Positions 7,309-13,761 of a DNA stretch of 33,590 nucleotides are shown here, piece by piece (positions within the stretch are counted from its first letter, which is position 1; each line of letters starts with the position of its first letter). Position numbers and translations under genes: made by a program. The notes under the pieces were generated by a model that worked only from the letters and a program-made list of their open reading frames with translations, searched no databases and was not told the DNA's origin. This DNA comes from Bacillota bacterium (GTDB taxonomy: Bacteria; Bacillota; Clostridia; CAKSNL01; HGM11501), in contig JAUZPY010000012.1 of the NCBI GenBank assembly GCA_030705805.1, positions 1-33,590 of the forward strand, written 5' to 3'.

Positions 7309-8223
7309 GTGGTAAAACCTTATAGACTTACACCTGCCTATAAAGATGTAATTTGGGGAGGAAACAGTTTCAAAACCTTATATAATAGAGATATACCGAC
7401 GAATACTACCGGCGAAGCCTTTGAAGCCTCTGTTGTTCCCGGATTTTTCAGCTCAGCGGAAGGAATTAGCTTCCCTGAACTTATCAAAGATGAAAAGTTG
7501 ACAGGGACAGGAGGCTTTAATCTGCTTTTTAAGCTCATTGATGCAAGAGACAATCTATCGGTTCAGGTGCATCCTGATGATGAACTTGCAGCAAAGCTTG
7601 AAGGAGGCAGAGGCAAGACTGAATGTTGGTATGTTTTAAACGCCGGGGAGGGCTCCTTCCTTTATCTTGGCTTTGAGAAGGGTGTAACAAAGAAAGATTT
7701 CGAAAGAGCGGTATACCATGGAGGCATGGAGGAGTTGCTAGGGAAGACTTACGTGAAAAAAGGAGACTTTTTCTTTGTACCTTCAGGTACTGTTCATGCA
7801 ATCGGAAAAGGTATTGTAATTGCGGAGCTGCAGCAGTCCTGCGATACTACCTACAGGGTATATGATTATAACAGGATTGATTCAAAGACCGGCAAGGAAA
7901 GGCAGCTGCATAAAGAAAAAGCCTTGATTGCAACAAATGTTACAGAGTATAAATCGGAGCCTATAGTAAATATTACAGAAAACAGGGAGCAGCTTGCTTC
8001 GTGCCCTTATTTCGAAATTGAAAGAATAAAATGCTTAAAAGAGCAGGAAAATACTAAGAATACATATGTGCTTTTGTTTTTTGTCGAAGGCAGTGCAAAT
8101 ATTATTTCAAGCAGCGGGGAAGTCTTGGCAAATGCCGGGGATACCTTCTTTATTCCGGCCTCATTAGGAAGCTTTACCATTGAGGGGCAGTGTATGTATT
8201 TGAGAATGCAGGAGGTATTTTAA
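7309..8223 (+). CDS. manA: mannose-6-phosphate isomerase, class I
   Basis: Interconverts mannose 6-phosphate and fructose 6-phosphate, linking mannose use or GDP-mannose supply to glycolysis. It is a cupin-type zinc enzyme of 304 residues, the short bacterial form. Zinc ligands are recognisable: Q86 and H88 in SVQVHPDD, E105 in KTECWYVL, H163 in SGTVHAIGKG; the Arg-containing TYRVYDYNR segment lines the active site. It starts at GTG (7309) after AAGGAAGTGAT; the overlapping ATG at 7307 reads only ATG TGG TAA. It is the first gene of an operon and its stop overlaps the next start (TAATG). Confidence 0.93.
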   Translation: MVKPYRLTPAYKDVIWGGNSFKTLYNRDIPTNTTGEAFEASVVPGFFSSAEGISFPELIKDEKLTGTGGFNLLFKLIDARDNLSVQVHPDDELAAKLEGGRGKTECWYVLNAGEGSFLYLGFEKGVTKKDFERAVYHGGMEELLGKTYVKKGDFFFVPSGTVHAIGKGIVIAELQQSCDTTYRVYDYNRIDSKTGKERQLHKEKALIATNVTEYKSEPIVNITENREQLASCPYFEIERIKCLKEQENTKNTYVLLFFVEGSANIISSSGEVLANAGDTFFIPASLGSFTIEGQCMYLRMQEVF

Positions 8224-8894
8224 TGCAGGCGGCAATTTTTGATATGGACGGGACGCTTTTAGATACATTAAATACCATTGCATATTTTGCAAACAAGGCA
8301 TTAAATAAATTTGGCTTTTTAGCCGCTCCCGTGCAAAATTATAGGCAATATGCAGGGAATGGGGCAATAAAACTCATAGAGCGTGCCATGAGCTATACAG
8401 GAAATTACACAAAAGAGCAGTTTAATGAGGTTTATTCATATTATGTTAAAATTTATGATGAAAACCCCTTATACCTTACAGCTCCATATGTGAACATACT
8501 TGAAATCTTAAGAGTGTTGAAGAAGGAGGGCTGCAAGGTAGGTATACTTTCAAATAAACCACATGCAGCCACATTAAGTATAGCCGAGAAGCTTATTGGT
8601 AAAAATTTATTTGATTTATGTATCGGAGCACGGGATAATTACCCGTTAAAGCCTGATCCGACAGTTGCTCTTGAGATGGTTAAGGAGCTTGGGGCAGACA
8701 AAGAAAAATCCTTTTTTGTGGGGGACACCTATGTGGATATTGCTACAGGAAAGGCTGCCGGGTTATATTCAATAGGAGTGCTATGGGGATTTCGTGATGA
8801 AAAGGAGCTTTTGGAGGCTGGGGCAGATATTATTATTTCCGACGCTCGGGAAATAGTTAAGATAAAGGATAGACTTAAAAATGATATTTTCTGA
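8223..8894 (+). CDS. HAD-superfamily phosphatase, phosphoglycolate phosphatase-like
   Basis: A 223-residue HAD subfamily IA hydrolase. Motif I is DMDGTLLD (residues 8-15, nucleophile Asp), motif II is LSNKP, motif III uses the Lys in PLKPDP, and motif IV is GDTYVDIATGKAAG. A helical cap is inserted after motif I, as in phosphoglycolate phosphatases (Gph) and related sugar phosphatases. The exact substrate is not predictable. The ATG at 8223 forms a TAATG junction with manA; a longer in-frame start at 8190 lies inside manA and is rejected. The gene overlaps the following dNTPase gene by 14 bases. Confidence 0.92.
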   Translation: MQAAIFDMDGTLLDTLNTIAYFANKALNKFGFLAAPVQNYRQYAGNGAIKLIERAMSYTGNYTKEQFNEVYSYYVKIYDENPLYLTAPYVNILEILRVLKKEGCKVGILSNKPHAATLSIAEKLIGKNLFDLCIGARDNYPLKPDPTVALEMVKELGADKEKSFFVGDTYVDIATGKAAGLYSIGVLWGFRDEKELLEAGADIIISDAREIVKIKDRLKNDIF

Positions 8895-10104
8895 TTTAGC
8901 AATTAATGAAAAAAACCCCAAATGGGGAGCTTGCATAAAAAGGGAAGAGCCTCTTTACACCAGAGAAGGCGACATTAGAACTGAGTTTGGGCGGGATTAC
9001 ACCAGAATTATACATTGTACCGCATACAGAAGGCTAAAGCATAAGACACAAGTGTTTTTTTCGCCTAAAAGTGACCACATATGTACACGTATTGAACACG
9101 TGGGTCATGTGGAATCGGTAAGCTATACTATAGCCAGCTATCTGGGGTTAAATACCGAACTCACAAAAGCGATTTCAGTGGGACATGATTTAGGACATGC
9201 CCCTTTTGGACACGCAGGAGAAAGCATTTTAAACAGTATTGCTAAAGATAATGGGCTTGAAGGTTTTTGGCACGAGCAAAACGGACTTCATATGGTAGAT
9301 GAGATAGAGCTTTTGGAGGACAATAATAATTACAGGAAAAATTTAGATCTTACCTATGCTGTGAGAGACGGCATAATTTCACATTGCGGTGAAATAGATG
9401 AAAATAATTTGTTTCCAAGAGATGAGGCTGTGAACTTAAACCGGTTTAAAAAGGCCTCAGACTTTGCTCCATTTACCTGGGAAGGGTGCATAGTTAAAAT
9501 AGCGGACAAGATATCTTACTTAGGGCGTGATTTAGAAGATGCTTTAAGTTTAAAGATTCTGACCAAATCACAGATTCAAGAGCTGCTTGGTATTTTTAAA
9601 GCGGAAGCGAAGCTAAAAGATATCAGTATTGAAAAAATAAACAATACTGTGCTTATATATAATTTTATTGCGGATGTATGCAAAAACAGCTCTCCTGAAA
9701 ACGGGATAGCCTTATCCAATGATCACCTTTATTTAATGAATCTTATTAAGAAATTTAACTATGAAAATATTTATAACCACTACCGTTTAAATGGATATAA
9801 GGATTTTGCCGATTTGGCCCTTCACAGCGTATTTAAAACACTGCTTTTAGCGTATAAGGGAGATAAAACGGCTGTGGAAATTAAAAAAATGTCAGAGTAT
9901 TATCCTTTCGTTACAAGCTTTTTGCATTGGATAGAGCAGTACTGGGACTTAGATAGGGGAAATCAGCAGGAACGCCTTAAAAATAAGATTGTTTACAAGG
10001 TTTCTGCTAATAAGCTTGATTATGTTAAGGGCATTATTGATTATATATCCGGGATGAGTGACCAGTATGCAGAGCAGGTGTATAGGGAAATAATTAATTT
10101 TTAG
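8881..10104 (+). CDS. dGTPase-like deoxynucleoside triphosphate triphosphohydrolase (HD domain)
   Basis: A 407-residue HD-domain protein of the dGTP triphosphohydrolase family, which removes the whole triphosphate from a dNTP. The family opening REGDIRTEFGRDYTRIIHCTAYRRLKHKTQVF is present. Metal ligands are H73 (TRIEHV), H102-D103 (VGHDLGH) and a later Asp in KIADKISYLGRD. Length and sequence fit the single-domain Firmicutes class rather than E. coli Dgt, so its nucleotide preference is uncertain and the symbol is left blank. It overlaps the HAD gene by 14 bases and is followed after 7 bases by the TOPRIM gene, so nucleotide-pool and nucleic-acid functions share a transcript with manA. Confidence 0.93.
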   Translation: MIFSDLAINEKNPKWGACIKREEPLYTREGDIRTEFGRDYTRIIHCTAYRRLKHKTQVFFSPKSDHICTRIEHVGHVESVSYTIASYLGLNTELTKAISVGHDLGHAPFGHAGESILNSIAKDNGLEGFWHEQNGLHMVDEIELLEDNNNYRKNLDLTYAVRDGIISHCGEIDENNLFPRDEAVNLNRFKKASDFAPFTWEGCIVKIADKISYLGRDLEDALSLKILTKSQIQELLGIFKAEAKLKDISIEKINNTVLIYNFIADVCKNSSPENGIALSNDHLYLMNLIKKFNYENIYNHYRLNGYKDFADLALHSVFKTLLLAYKGDKTAVEIKKMSEYYPFVTSFLHWIEQYWDLDRGNQQERLKNKIVYKVSANKLDYVKGIIDYISGMSDQYAEQVYREIINF

Positions 10105-10111
10105 AGGTATT

Positions 10112-10720
10112 ATGATAAAAATAAACAGTGCTGTTATAGTTGAAGGAAACTATGATAAAATAAGGCTGTCAAAAATAGTTGATGCCAATATTATTGCAAC
10201 AGGCGGATTCCGCATTTTCAGAGACGAAAAAATGCGTCTTTTAATTCGTACCCTTGCAAAGAAAACCGGTATAATAATTTTAACTGATTCTGACCGTGCG
10301 GGTTTTGTAATCAGAAATCATATAAAAAGCTTTGTATCAGAGGGAGAGATAAAAAATGTATACATCCCTGATATCCGAGGCAAAGAAAGAAGAAAAGACA
10401 AGCCAAGCAAGGAGGGGCTTCTTGGTGTAGAAGGCATGCCCTGTGACTTACTTTTTGATTTGCTGATGCAGGCAGACAAAGAAGAGATAAAAGGGGCCCA
10501 GGAGATTAGCTATACGGAATTCTATAGTGATGGATATGCCGGAGGAAAAAATAGCAGAGCTATGCGTAATATGCTGTGCTGCGAGATAGGTCTTCCGGAG
10601 CGGCTATCATGCAAAGAACTTTTAAGGCTGATAAATTCTTTAATTAGCAGAGAAGAATATTTAGAAATATCCTCCAGAATAAAAAGTGGAAATGAGAAGA
10701 AAATAATAAAAAATTATTGA
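10112..10720 (+). CDS. TOPRIM-domain protein related to ribonuclease M5 (DUF4093-like)
   Basis: A 202-residue protein with an N-terminal TOPRIM domain: catalytic Glu in VEGNYDK (E11), Gly-rich turn ATGGF, and the DxD pair in ILTDSDRAGF (D59, D61). The basic segment IRGKERRKDKPSKEGLLGVEG resembles RNase M5, which matures 5S rRNA, but the C-terminal half differs and resembles the clostridial DUF4093 extension. RNA cleavage is likely but unproven; the natural substrate could be 5S rRNA or another structured RNA. It is the last gene of the manA operon. Its TGA stop lies in the -35 box of the tRNA-Lys promoter. Confidence 0.85.
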   Translation: MIKINSAVIVEGNYDKIRLSKIVDANIIATGGFRIFRDEKMRLLIRTLAKKTGIIILTDSDRAGFVIRNHIKSFVSEGEIKNVYIPDIRGKERRKDKPSKEGLLGVEGMPCDLLFDLLMQADKEEIKGAQEISYTEFYSDGYAGGKNSRAMRNMLCCEIGLPERLSCKELLRLINSLISREEYLEISSRIKSGNEKKIIKNY

Positions 10721-10745
10721 CAAAGCAAAATCTTTATGTTAATAT
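10717..10745 (+). promoter_or_regulatory. promoter of the tRNA-Lys gene
   Basis: TTGACA (10717-10722), 17-bp spacer, TAATAT (10740-10745). As at 7253, the -35 box contains the TGA stop codon of the preceding gene (10718-10720). The tRNA begins 24 bases after the -10 box. Confidence 0.75.
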
Positions 10746-10768
10746 ATCTAATGTTGCAAATGAATAAT

Positions 10769-10844
10769 GCGCTATTAGCTCAGTTGGCAGAGCACCTGAC
10801 TCTTAATCAGGGTGTCCGGGGTTCGAGCCCCCGATAACGCACCA
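10769..10844 (+). tRNA. tRNA-Lys (anticodon CUU)
   Basis: A complete 76-nt cloverleaf with encoded CCA. Acceptor GCGCTAT faces ATAACGC; D stem GCTC/GAGC; anticodon stem CCTGA/TCAGG with loop CTCTTAA (anticodon CTT, 10802-10804); 5-nt variable loop; T stem CGGGG/CCCCG with loop TTCGAGC; discriminator A. The acceptor stem has a C4-A69 mismatch; every other pair is canonical. It is transcribed from its own promoter and terminator. A tyrosine-integrase remnant lies about 130 bp downstream, the usual layout of a tRNA-borne integration site. Confidence 0.96.
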
Positions 10845-10846
10845 AT

Positions 10847-10885
10847 AAAAAACCCCTAGAGCTGTAAGGCTTTGGGGGTTTTCTT
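10847..10885 (+). terminator. intrinsic terminator of tRNA-Lys
   Basis: AAAACCCC before and GGGGGTTTT after an inner GC/GC pair form a stem immediately behind the CCA end, followed by CTTTCTT. The A-run on the 5' side pairs with the T-run. Confidence 0.8.
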
Positions 10886-10950
10886 TCTTAAAATTCTCCA
10901 TTATTTCAAAAAGCAAAATGCTGATAAAATTCAAATAAACGTACCTTTTT

Positions 10951-10971
10951 GTCGTCAAATAGTCGTCAAAC
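10951..10971 (-). repeat. two 11-bp tandem TTTGACGAC motifs at the integrase end
   Basis: On the minus strand the motif TTTGACGAC occurs twice with an 11-bp period (GTCAAA at 10954-10959 and 10965-10970 on plus). It begins 3 bases beyond the stop of the integrase remnant. A similar pair in opposite orientation lies at 11619-11640. The position just beyond an integrase gene fits arm-type integrase binding sites. Confidence 0.5.
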
Positions 10972-10973
10972 GT

Positions 10974-11205
10974 TCAAAAATTTAAGTCCTTTCTCAAGGA
11001 CTCTGCATTGCTGTGGACATATAGCCTTGATGTTATTTCTATGTTTGCATGACCTAAAAATTTTGAAACAGCGTAAATATTTTTTGTGTCTTGATAAAGA
11101 AGCGTTCCACAAGTATGCCTTAATTCGTGTGGGGTTAACTTCGGAATGTCGGGGTAAGCCTTCTAATCCCAGATCATACGCTTCTGTCAACAGCTGTTCG
11201 TACAT
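10974..11205 (-). pseudogene. tyrosine recombinase (phage/ICE integrase) C-terminal remnant, frameshifted
   Basis: In one frame the stretch begins MYEQLLTEAYDLGLEGLP; after one extra C in a CCCC run (GGGG at about 11153-11156 on plus) the next frame continues PDIPKLTPHELRHTCGTLL, then KFLGHANIEITSRLYVHS, and ends at TGA 10974. The second part holds the catalytic HxxR (HELRH), the His/Lys-region GHANI and the nucleophile Tyr in SRLYVH of the tyrosine recombinase family. Only about 75 of an expected 350-400 residues remain, so it cannot be active. A GGAGG before 11205 is probably accidental or secondary. It marks a decayed integrated element at tRNA-Lys. Confidence 0.85.
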
Positions 11206-11225
11206 GTTTTTCCTCCGTGAAATAA

Positions 11226-11555
11226 CTACTTTTCCTTTTTGCGTTCCTTGACAAATTCAATAAAATGCTTTATTTCCATCAGTTCTTCCTCTGTAAATTT
11301 TTCCCCATTAAAGTGTGCTGCCAGTGTATCGGAAACGCTTGCTTCGATTTGAACATCTTCGTCACTCATTAAAAACTCAATGGGAACCCCCAGTACTCTA
11401 GCAAGCGTTATTACGTGGTTTCTTCTCATATCTTTTATATTTCCGACTTCCCATCTACTAACGGTGCTATTTGCTACACCCAATGCCCTCGCAACATCTT
11501 CCAGCCTTAAATTAAGTTCTATCCTTCTGCTTTTAATTTTTGCTCCTATATCCAC
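11226..11555 (-). CDS. XRE-family helix-turn-helix repressor
   Basis: A 109-residue regulator. An N-terminal HTH_3 domain (KIKSRRIELNLRLEDVARALGVANSTVSRWEVG, residues about 6-38) resembles phage Cro/CI DNA-binding domains; the acidic and basic C-terminus (EEELMEIKHFIEFVKERKKEK) is probably for dimerisation. The GTG at 11555 is preferred over the GTG at 11564 because the latter is inside the GAGAGGTGAT ribosome binding site. It has a good minus-strand promoter at 11582-11610. It sits beside the integrase remnant and probably regulated the lost element. The frame is intact. Confidence 0.88.
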   Translation of the reverse strand: MDIGAKIKSRRIELNLRLEDVARALGVANSTVSRWEVGNIKDMRRNHVITLARVLGVPIEFLMSDEDVQIEASVSDTLAAHFNGEKFTEEELMEIKHFIEFVKERKKEK

Positions 11556-11581
11556 TATTATCACCTCTCTTTCTTTAGGTC

Positions 11582-11610
11582 AGTATAATATATTATTTCC
11601 AAAAACGCAA
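11582..11610 (-). promoter_or_regulatory. promoter of the XRE gene
   Basis: On the minus strand TTGCGT (11605-11610), 17-bp spacer, TATACT (11582-11587), about 27 bases before the GTG start. The tandem TTTGAC motif at 11619-11640 lies directly upstream of the -35 box, a plausible operator position. Confidence 0.65.
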
Positions 11611-11618
11611 TGACTGCT

Positions 11619-11640
11619 GTTTTGACAACTTTTTGACTAC
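11619..11640 (+). repeat. two 11-bp tandem TTTGACNAC motifs beside the XRE promoter
   Basis: TTTGACAAC and TTTGACTAC begin at 11621 and 11632, an 11-bp period. They match the pair at 10951-10971 in opposite orientation, so the two pairs bracket the XRE-integrase remnant as inverted repeats. Confidence 0.5.
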
Positions 11641-11713
11641 TATATAAATTAAGGAACAGATTGCCTTAATTCTATAAAGATAACTTTAAAAATATATTTT
11701 TAACAAAAATAAT

Positions 11714-11763
11714 TATATAGTATATTTTTTATTGACATGTTTCAACAGAAAATATACTATATA
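11714..11763 (+). promoter_or_regulatory. promoter enclosed by a perfect 15-bp inverted repeat
   Basis: TATATAGTATATTTT (11714-11728) and its exact reverse complement AAAATATACTATATA (11749-11763) flank a 20-bp spacer. The spacer carries TTGACA (11732-11737) and the right arm carries TATACT (11753-11758), 15 bp apart, i.e. a somewhat tight promoter reading rightward. Together with the XRE gene on the other side this looks like a bidirectional phage-type control region whose rightward gene is missing. The remaining gap (11764-12060) holds no gene that I can support. Confidence 0.55.
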
Positions 11764-12082
11764 TACATACATTAATTACTAAATTATAAAAAAATAAGGG
11801 AATAAGTTCTAATTTAGATAATAAACTCCAAAACGCCACTAATATGAGGTAAAACGCTCGAATAGGCAGAAATTTTACTAACATATTATTGGTAGATTTT
11901 ACTTAATATTGGATAGAATAGAAAAAGGAAATAAACTTTAATAAACAGTCCCCAAATTGAATATAAAATTATGAAGAATCCTTTAAAAACCTTTTGAAAG
12001 CTGATTTTAATACTGGTTAGAAGTAAAAATTAAATTAGTTAACTAAGGGATTTATAATAAAATTATAGAAAGGGTTGTTAAA

Positions 12083-12334
12083 ATGGCTAAAATTATTATG
12101 GGGGTTCAATTACAGCAAAGAATTGAAACTGCGACAGATGTACAGGATTTACTAACTAAGTACGGGTGTTACATTAAGACCAGATTGGGCATGCATCAAC
12201 AATCAGAAGATGCTTGCAGTGAGAAAGGACTTATTATACTTGAATTTGTAGACAAGGCTGATAAAGAGGCTTATGAATTTGAAACCGAGATATCCAAAAT
12301 TGACAATGTCGTGGTACAGAAAATGGAATTTTAA
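12083..12334 (+). CDS. TM1266-type putative regulator of the [FeFe]-hydrogenase system
   Basis: An 83-residue ACT-like (ferredoxin-fold) protein. The pattern MGVQLQQRIETATDVQDLLTKYGCYIKTRLGMHQ, the Cys in EDACSEKGLIILEF and the C-terminal ISKIDNVVVQKMEF match the TM1266 family, usually annotated as an iron-only hydrogenase system putative regulator. Family members often lie among hydrogenase maturation genes (hydE/F/G), but none is in this window, so the link is by homology only. The ATG at 12083 follows GAAAGGG. The gene ends at a bidirectional terminator shared with the EamA gene. Confidence 0.8.
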   Translation: MAKIIMGVQLQQRIETATDVQDLLTKYGCYIKTRLGMHQQSEDACSEKGLIILEFVDKADKEAYEFETEISKIDNVVVQKMEF

Positions 12335-12397
12335 AACAATTTCTAACTTTCTTTATTTTGACGCAAAGAGCGAATTATTAGCGGAACAAAGCATAAT

Positions 12398-12441
12398 AAA
12401 AGCAGTCTTTCGGTTCACACTGAACCTAAAGGCTGCTTTTT
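12398..12441. terminator. bidirectional intrinsic terminator
   Basis: AAAAGCAG and CTGCTTTTT close a long stem with inner GGTTCA/TGAACC. It has T-runs on both strands and sits between two convergent genes. Confidence 0.8.
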
Positions 12442-12500
12442 GATTTTAACAACTGTTTTTCCGGAAGGATGAGACATTCTGAAAACTTTATTTCGGAGTT

Positions 12501-13385
12501 TTAAGCATTTTTGCGTTTTTCTGTTGATGCAAAATATGTACCTATAATCATAATTGATAATGCAATTATAAATGTTATAGATGGAATTTCTTTAAAAATA
12601 ACAAGGGATAATGCTGTTCCCGCAAAGGGGGCAACGGCATAATAAGTACTGGTTTTTGCAGCCCCTAAATAGCGCTGAGCATAAACATAAAAAAATATGC
12701 TTAATCCATAAGATACAAAACCTAAAAGCAGCGCACACACGATATAAAACATATTAGTTATTCTCTGCCCGAGTGCCAGAGCAATTAAAACGGAGAAAAA
12801 GCCTGAAAAGAATCCCTTTATAACAACTATCTGCAGGGGATTTTTAACGGACAGCTTTTTTGTGCAGTTATTTTCAAACCCCCAACATATGCAGGCAAGC
12901 AATACAAATAGGGAGCCGATTGAAAAGGACAGGCTGGAAATATCCTCAAAGGATAGTATCAAACTTGATAATGTTACTAACCCTATGGCAGAGCACAGCC
13001 TTTTGGTTATTGATTCTTTAAATGCATAAAAAGCAATTAAAGAAGTGGCTGCAATTTCAAAATTATTTAAAAGGGATGCATTAGCTGCTGTTGTTTTTGT
13101 AAGGCCATACATAAGGCACATAGGTGCAGCAATATCCAAAAGCACCATGCCGATTATATACGGAAGGTCGGATTTTGTTAAAGGGCTTTCTTGATTGCCC
13201 TTCTTAAAAGTTTTCTGTATAATACCTGTAATAAGCAGCCCCACACCTGCACCGAGATATAAAAGACCTCCCATCATTGCAGAAGGTACGGTTCTTAAAA
13301 GTATTTTTGAAACGGGCGAATTTAAAGAATAAAGCAACGCCGCAAGTAGTGCGTAAGCTGTTGCTTTCCTATATCTTTCAGTCAT
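12501..13385 (-). CDS. EamA-family (drug/metabolite transporter superfamily) permease
   Basis: A 294-residue protein with about ten hydrophobic helices in two EamA repeats. Repeat 1 begins ATAYALLAALLYSLNSPVSKILL; repeat 2 begins near GSLFVLLACICWGFENNCTKKLS, the two conserved helix-1 positions of the family. The C-terminus is short and basic (STEKRKNA), as expected for a cytoplasmic end. The substrate cannot be predicted; members export amino acids, metabolites or nucleotide sugars. The ATG at 13385 follows AAAGGA. It is monocistronic between the bidirectional terminator and the repeat/riboswitch region. Confidence 0.9.
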   Translation of the reverse strand: MTERYRKATAYALLAALLYSLNSPVSKILLRTVPSAMMGGLLYLGAGVGLLITGIIQKTFKKGNQESPLTKSDLPYIIGMVLLDIAAPMCLMYGLTKTTAANASLLNNFEIAATSLIAFYAFKESITKRLCSAIGLVTLSSLILSFEDISSLSFSIGSLFVLLACICWGFENNCTKKLSVKNPLQIVVIKGFFSGFFSVLIALALGQRITNMFYIVCALLLGFVSYGLSIFFYVYAQRYLGAAKTSTYYAVAPFAGTALSLVIFKEIPSITFIIALSIMIIGTYFASTEKRKNA

Positions 13386-13440
13386 ATTTTATCTGGTTCC
13401 TTTATAATAATGTATACATCAATATTTAAATAATATAATA

Positions 13441-13517
13441 ATATTATATACTTCATAATTTTAGAGGAAATAACTTTCCGCTTTTCTTTGCTCATCGGCA
13501 AAGTTATTATAGTATAT
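13441..13517. repeat. third copy of the palindromic intergenic repeat
   Basis: Resembles copy 2 at 3791-3880: an ATTATATA...TCATAATTTTAG lead-in, then GAGGAAATAACTTTCCGC (13464-13481), then GGCAAAGTTATTATA (13497-13511). ATAACTTT (13470-13477) pairs with AAAGTTAT across a 22-nt loop, inside which CTTTGC and GGCAAAG can also pair. It lies between the EamA gene and the riboswitch promoter. Confidence 0.7.
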
Positions 13518-13573
13518 TACCCATGAACTTTCAATAGTTAGGGCATATAAATTAATTATTTTGACAAAAACTA

Positions 13574-13602
13574 TTGACAAGATTACGTATGTTTGATATT
13601 AT
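13574..13602 (+). promoter_or_regulatory. promoter of the riboswitch-EAL transcript
   Basis: TTGACA (13574-13579), 17-bp spacer, TATTAT (13597-13602). The predicted transcription start near 13609 coincides with the 5' side of riboswitch helix P1. Confidence 0.85.
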
Positions 13603-13610
13603 ATCATGTA

Positions 13611-13705
13611 TATTAATATGGGCAAACCCGGTGAAAGCTGGGGACGCAAAGCTTAGTGTCTGTTGTACTACTACTATGATTGACTGGCTGCACAATTGGT
13701 TAATA
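13611..13705 (+). promoter_or_regulatory. cyclic di-GMP-I riboswitch (GEMM-I)
   Basis: The conserved core GGGCAAACC...GAAA...GGGACGCAAAGC is intact (13619-13652). P2 is CCCGGT/GCTGGG capped by the GAAA tetraloop. P3 can form as AGC..GT.TC with GA..GAC..GCT (13650-13689 region). TATTAA (13611-13616) and TTAATA (13700-13705) can close P1. This class binds cyclic di-GMP. The 3' strand of P1 lies within the terminator hairpin at 13689-13730, so the aptamer and terminator are mutually exclusive; by this geometry ligand binding would favour read-through, though direction of control is an inference. The gene controlled is itself a c-di-GMP phosphodiesterase. Confidence 0.92.
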
Positions 13706-13730
13706 CCATTCGTGCGGTTTTTTTGTTTTT
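13689..13730 (+). terminator. riboswitch expression-platform terminator
   Basis: GCAC (13690-13693) pairs with GTGC (13712-13715), and AAT-GGT with ACCATT around loop TAAT (one bulged T). It is followed by GGTTTTTTTGTTTTT. It precedes the EAL gene by about 30 bases, so the messenger is made only when this hairpin is avoided. Confidence 0.85.
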
Positions 13731-13761
13731 TATAGGCAAATTTCTTTATTGGAGAGGTTTT

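Noticed and set aside
10966-11205. 79-codon intact open frame over the integrase remnant as a real gene
   Set aside because: Only its first 18 residues match an integrase; after the C-run it leaves the frame that carries HELRH, GHANI and RLYVH.
13696-13761. Extra 22 N-terminal residues on the EAL protein from an upstream in-frame start
   Set aside because: This stretch is the terminator hairpin and T-tract of the riboswitch; a GGAGAGG site precedes the ATG at 13762.
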